Shown here: positions 51,450 through 54,543 of the stretch, in pieces
Position numbering within the stretch: the first letter of the stretch is position 1
How the letters are laid out: each line of letters opens with the position of its first letter
Source: Propionibacteriaceae bacterium
GTDB taxonomy: Bacteria > Actinomycetota > Actinomycetes > Propionibacteriales > Propionibacteriaceae
Length of the DNA: 54,543 nt
Reading direction: 5' to 3'
NCBI GenBank assembly: GCA_027492545.1
Contig: JAPUEL010000062.1
Location: 1 to 54,543 of the forward strand
Translations under genes and position numbers: made by a program
Notes under the pieces: generated by a model
What the model was told of the DNA's origin: nothing
The model's input: the letters and a program-made list of their open reading frames with translations, nothing else
Databases searched by the model: none

Positions 51450-51704
51450 ATGGCCAGCAAGTCCGTGACCGTCGGGTCCGTCGTGGGGCTCCACGCCCGT
51501 CCCGCCGCCCTCATTGCCGCCGCCGCAGCTGAATACGACGACGACATCACCATCTCCCTCAACGGCGCGACGGTGGATGCCGCCTCGTCGCTGCTGATCA
51601 TGACGCTCGGCGCCGAGAAGGGTGCGGTGGTCACGGTGGAGTCCGAGAACGAGGAGGCGGTCGAGCGGATCGCCGGCATGGTGGAGCAGGATCTCGACGC
51701 CTGA
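51450..51704 (+). CDS. ptsH: Phosphocarrier protein HPr
   Basis: An 84-residue HPr, the small phosphotransferase system protein that passes phosphate from enzyme I to sugar-specific EIIA. H15 in GLHARPAA is the phosphorylation site; S46 is in the place of the regulatory serine of Gram-positive HPr. AAGGAG precedes the ATG. No EI or EII gene is next to it. Regulatory phosphorylation at S46 is known in low-GC Gram-positives; here it is only a possibility. Confidence 0.94.
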   Translation: MASKSVTVGSVVGLHARPAALIAAAAAEYDDDITISLNGATVDAASSLLIMTLGAEKGAVVTVESENEEAVERIAGMVEQDLDA

Positions 51705-51746
51705 CCTGCCCGATGGGCTGAGCTGACACGCACAAAGGAGCTGGTG

Positions 51747-52895
51747 ATGTCCGATCACGTCCCCGACGATGTGGACCCCGCGGGCCGCGACCTGCGGCAG
51801 TACACGGACCAGTTGCGTCCGGGCCATCCGGTGGTGCGCAACGTCCGCGGTGAGTGGGTGCTGCTCCGGCACGCCGACGTCGTCCGGGCCGCCGAGGATC
51901 CCGCGACGTTCTCCAGCGCGGTCTCGGCCCATGTCCACGTGCCCAACGGGCTCGACGGCGACGCCCACCGCGCGGCCCGCCAGACCCTGGACCGCTACTT
52001 CGAGCCCGACGCCCTGGCCCCGCACGAGCCGGCCTTCCGCGAGGTGGCGCGCAGCCTGTTCGCCGCGCTTCCCCGGGGCGTTCCGGTGGACGCGGTGCGC
52101 GACATCGGCTTCCCGTTCGCCGTCCGCGCGCAGAGCGCGTGGCTGGGGTGGCCGGCCTCGTTGGAGGCCCAGCTGCTGGGCTGGATGGCCGCCAACCATG
52201 CCGCCACCCGCTCGGGGGATCGGGCCAGGACGGCGGAGGTGGCGGCGGAGTTCGACGCCATCATCCGCTCGGTTCTCGCCCCCCGCCGGGCCCTGGGCGA
52301 CGACGCCCCCGACGACCTCACCACCGCGCTCCTCCGCGACGAGGTGGCGGGCCGGCCGTTCACCGACGAGGAGCTGGTCTCCGTGCTGCGGAACTGGACC
52401 GGTGGGGACCTCGGCTCCATCGCCCTGTGCGTGGGGGTGCTGTTCGCCTTCCTGGCGGACCATCCGGAGCTGCAGCGCCGCCTGCGCTCGGGGGTCAGCG
52501 ACGCGGAGATCGACGCGACCGTCGACGAGATCCTGCGCATCGACGACCCGTTCATCTCGAACCGGCGCAGGACCACCTGCCCCGTCGACATCGCCGGGGC
52601 CACCATCCCCGAGGGCGCCGTCGTGAAACTGCACTGGACCTCGGCAAACCGGGACGCGGCCGTCTTCGCCGACCCGGACGCCTTCGACCCCGAGGGGAAC
52701 GCGCGCAGAAATCTGGTCTACGGAACCGGCCCGCACGTGTGCCCGGGCCGGCCGCTGGCCACCCTGGAGCTGCGGATCGGGGTTCAGGAGGCGTTGGCGG
52801 CCACCACATGGATCGAGTGGGCTCCGGGCGGGTCCGCCGAGCGCGAGGTGGCTCCGCTGGGCGGCTGGGCCCACGTGCCGGTTCTGCTCGGCTGA
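51747..52895 (+). CDS. Cytochrome P450
   Basis: A 382-residue soluble P450 monooxygenase. The heme-binding loop is YGTGPHVCPGRP with axial Cys332; the K-helix ExxR is E261-R264 (EILR). The I-helix segment is NWTGGDLGSIA (217-226), where the usual acid-alcohol pair (D/E-T) is replaced by D-L-G-S, which may alter oxygen activation. At 382 residues it is slightly short for the family. AAAGGAG precedes ATG 51747. It starts a unit with a nitronate monooxygenase and a hydratase; no ferredoxin or reductase is encoded beside it. The substrate is unknown. Confidence 0.9.
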   Translation: MSDHVPDDVDPAGRDLRQYTDQLRPGHPVVRNVRGEWVLLRHADVVRAAEDPATFSSAVSAHVHVPNGLDGDAHRAARQTLDRYFEPDALAPHEPAFREVARSLFAALPRGVPVDAVRDIGFPFAVRAQSAWLGWPASLEAQLLGWMAANHAATRSGDRARTAEVAAEFDAIIRSVLAPRRALGDDAPDDLTTALLRDEVAGRPFTDEELVSVLRNWTGGDLGSIALCVGVLFAFLADHPELQRRLRSGVSDAEIDATVDEILRIDDPFISNRRRTTCPVDIAGATIPEGAVVKLHWTSANRDAAVFADPDAFDPEGNARRNLVYGTGPHVCPGRPLATLELRIGVQEALAATTWIEWAPGGSAEREVAPLGGWAHVPVLLG

Positions 52896-52920
52896 TGTCC
52901 GGCCGCCGATGGGAGGCCCG

Positions 52921-53835
52921 ATGACGTTGCCCGCGCAGTTGGCCGACCGGCTGCGGATTCCCGTCGTCGCGGCGCCCATGTTCCTGGTCTCCGGGCCCGA
53001 GCTCGTCATCGAGTGCTGCCGGGCAGGGGTGCTCGGCACGTTCCCGGCCCTCAACCGCCGGACCACCGAGGCATTGGCCGGGTGGCTCGACGGGATCCGC
53101 GACGCGCTGACCCCGGCCGACGCCCCGTTCGGCGTGAACCTCATCGTCCACCCCACCAACACCCGCCTCGAGGCGGACCTCGCGGTGGTCGTCGAGCACC
53201 GCGTGCCGGTGGTGATCACCTCGCTGGGGGCGGTGCCCGAGGTGGTGGAGGCCGTCCACGCGTACGGCGGGCTGGTCTTCCACGACGTGACCACGCTGCG
53301 GCACGCCCGCAAGGCGGCCGCCGCCGGCGTGGACGGGCTGGTCCTGGTGGCCGCCGGCGCCGGCGGCCACGCCGGGGCGCTCAGTCCGTTCGCGCTGATG
53401 GCGTCCGTGCGCCCATGGTTCGACGGCGTGATCCTGCTGGCCGGTGCCCTCAGCTCGGGGGCGGACGTCGCGGCGGCGCGGGCGATGGGCGCCGACCTGG
53501 CGTACCTCGGCACCCGGTTCCTGGCCACCCGGGAGTCGATGGCCCCGGACGGTTACCGGGACCTGGTGGTGGCCTCGGGCGCGGCCGACGTGGTCTACAC
53601 GCCAGCGGTCAGCGGTATCCCTGCCAACTTCCTGGCACCCAGCCTCGCGGCCGCGGGCATCGATCCTGCCGGGCCGCCGGCTGAACACGAGGACGTGAAG
53701 GCCTGGCGCGACGTGTGGTCGGCCGGACACGGCGTGGCCGCGATCACCGACGTGCCCACCGTCGCCGAACTCGTTGACCGCCTCGAGCATGAGTACCGCG
53801 ACACCCTCACCCACCTGCAAGGAGACCACCCATGA
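52921..53835 (+). CDS. Nitronate monooxygenase/NPD family FMN protein
   Basis: A 304-residue TIM-barrel FMN protein of the nitronate monooxygenase (2-nitropropane dioxygenase) family. It begins RIPVVAAPMFLVSGPELVIE. The flavin phosphate region is AAGAGGHAG (144-152), with H150 in the position of the catalytic histidine of class I enzymes; GADLAYLGTRFLATRES follows. ATG 52921 has GGGAGG upstream. The stop overlaps the next start (ATGA). Real substrates of the family range from nitronates to other activated carbons, so the exact reaction is open. Confidence 0.88.
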   Translation: MTLPAQLADRLRIPVVAAPMFLVSGPELVIECCRAGVLGTFPALNRRTTEALAGWLDGIRDALTPADAPFGVNLIVHPTNTRLEADLAVVVEHRVPVVITSLGAVPEVVEAVHAYGGLVFHDVTTLRHARKAAAAGVDGLVLVAAGAGGHAGALSPFALMASVRPWFDGVILLAGALSSGADVAAARAMGADLAYLGTRFLATRESMAPDGYRDLVVASGAADVVYTPAVSGIPANFLAPSLAAAGIDPAGPPAEHEDVKAWRDVWSAGHGVAAITDVPTVAELVDRLEHEYRDTLTHLQGDHP

Positions 53836-54543
53836 GCACCGTGCTGCTGACCCGCGACGACGGCGTGGCCACCCTCACCCTCAACCGCCCCGAGAGGCTC
53901 AACGCCTTCAGCCTCGACATGGGGCGCGAGTTCGTCGCCGCGCTGCGCGAGGCCGACGCCGACGACACCGTCCGCGCGATCATCGTCACCGGCGCGGGCC
54001 GCGCGTTCTGCGCAGGCATGGAGCTCAGCGAGGGGGACAACGTGTTCGGCTTCGACCCGCGCATGGACCTCAGCCCGGCCGAACTGCGCGCACGCTGGCA
54101 GGAACCCGACGTGTCCGACGGCGCCCGCGAGCCGGGGGGCAAGCTCACGCTCGCCATCCTCGAGTGCCGCAAGCCGGTGATCGCGGCCATCAACGGCCCC
54201 GGCGTCGGCATCGGCTCCACCATGACCCTGCCCATGGACACCCGCCTCGCCTCCACCGAGGCGCGGATGGGGTTCGTCTTCGCCAGGTTGGGCATCACGC
54301 CCGAGGCATGCTCCACGTGGTTCCTGCCGCGGATCGTCGGTCAGTCACGGGCCCTCGATCTGCTGTACAGCGGAGACATCATCACGGCCGGGCGCGCGCT
54401 CGAGATCGGCCTGGTCGACGCGGTCCACGAGCCCGACGACCTGCTGACCGCCGCCCGCGCCGTCGCGGATCGGATGACCCTCGGGAAGTCCGCGCACGCC
54501 GTCGCGATGACCCGGCAGCTGGTGTTCCGCCACCTCGCCGGGG
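53832..54543 (+). CDS. Enoyl-CoA hydratase/isomerase family protein, 3' end outside the window
   Basis: The 237 residues present form most of a crotonase-fold protein. The oxyanion-hole segments are CAGMEL (60-65) and NGPGVGIG (121-128); E158 in GITPEACSTWFLP is the expected catalytic glutamate. It hydrates enoyl-CoA or a related thioester, in fatty acid or sterol side-chain breakdown. ATG 53832 overlaps the upstream stop by 4 bases. The gene runs off the right edge of the window with the reading frame open. Confidence 0.92.
   Translation, partial: MSTVLLTRDDGVATLTLNRPERLNAFSLDMGREFVAALREADADDTVRAIIVTGAGRAFCAGMELSEGDNVFGFDPRMDLSPAELRARWQEPDVSDGAREPGGKLTLAILECRKPVIAAINGPGVGIGSTMTLPMDTRLASTEARMGFVFARLGITPEACSTWFLPRIVGQSRALDLLYSGDIITAGRALEIGLVDAVHEPDDLLTAARAVADRMTLGKSAHAVAMTRQLVFRHLAG

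Overview
The window is a GC-rich bacterial chromosome segment, dense with co-directional operons, ATGA/GTGA gene overlaps and frequent GTG starts. Gene content (monomeric NADP isocitrate dehydrogenase, a DUF3073 protein, ROK/LacI-controlled sugar importers that lack their own ATPase, a typical actinobacterial Glu-Asp-Phe tRNA cluster) points to an actinobacterium. The combination of nitrate and nitrite-ammonifying respiration with fermentative sugar use fits the Propionibacteriaceae (Tessaracoccus-like); that placement is inference. No IS element, prophage, rRNA or CRISPR array was found.

Layout. 1-384: tRNA-Glu (partial), tRNA-Asp, tRNA-Phe and a terminator. 390-5989 (minus): a six-gene nrfH-nrfA-TPR-resB-ccsB-tlpA operon, i.e. 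ammonia-forming nitrite reductase together with a System II cytochrome c maturation machinery. 6080-7253: hydrolase and DUF3073 protein. 7448-9716: icd and a strong terminator. 9756-11525: MFS exporter and MarR regulator with a self-overlapping operator. 11521-19448: ROK repressor divergent from an ABC sugar importer (binding protein, two permeases) and two GH13 alpha-glucosidases. 19462-22928: AEC permease, purM, purF. 22991-25477: a large unrecognised secreted protein. 25517-34122: molybdate importer modABC with a TOBE/HTH regulator, mogA, moaC, an ArsR-AHSA1 pair, moeA, moaE, then the nitrate transporter genes. 32731-43823: narK1/narK2, narGHJI, mobA, moaA. 43879-44556: a SufR-like regulator with three conserved cysteines. 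44613-51311: malEFG-type importer, LacI regulator and a third GH13 enzyme. 51450-54543: HPr, then a P450-nitronate monooxygenase-enoyl-CoA hydratase operon cut by the window end.

How the genes work together. ModABC imports molybdate; MoaA, MoaC, MoaE, MogA, MoeA and MobA build the guanine-dinucleotide molybdenum cofactor; NarGHI uses it to reduce nitrate imported by the NarK pair; NrfHA reduces the nitrite to ammonium, its nine hemes being attached by ResB/CcsB/TlpA. The window thus holds nearly a complete dissimilatory nitrate-to-ammonium pathway (MoaD and MoeB are not seen). The other theme is alpha-glucoside use: two importers and three alpha-glucosidases under ROK and LacI control.

The most interesting non-coding signals are a 12-bp minisatellite and a 31-bp-period hairpin repeat between mogA and moaC, a 20G/17C palindrome downstream of the AHSA1 gene, a leaderless ArsR promoter whose spacer is a perfect operator, a long inverted repeat in the mod/mogA divergent region, and a terminator-like hairpin immediately ahead of narG. 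I did not find an obviously new defence or mobile system; the window is mostly metabolic core with unusual regulation.
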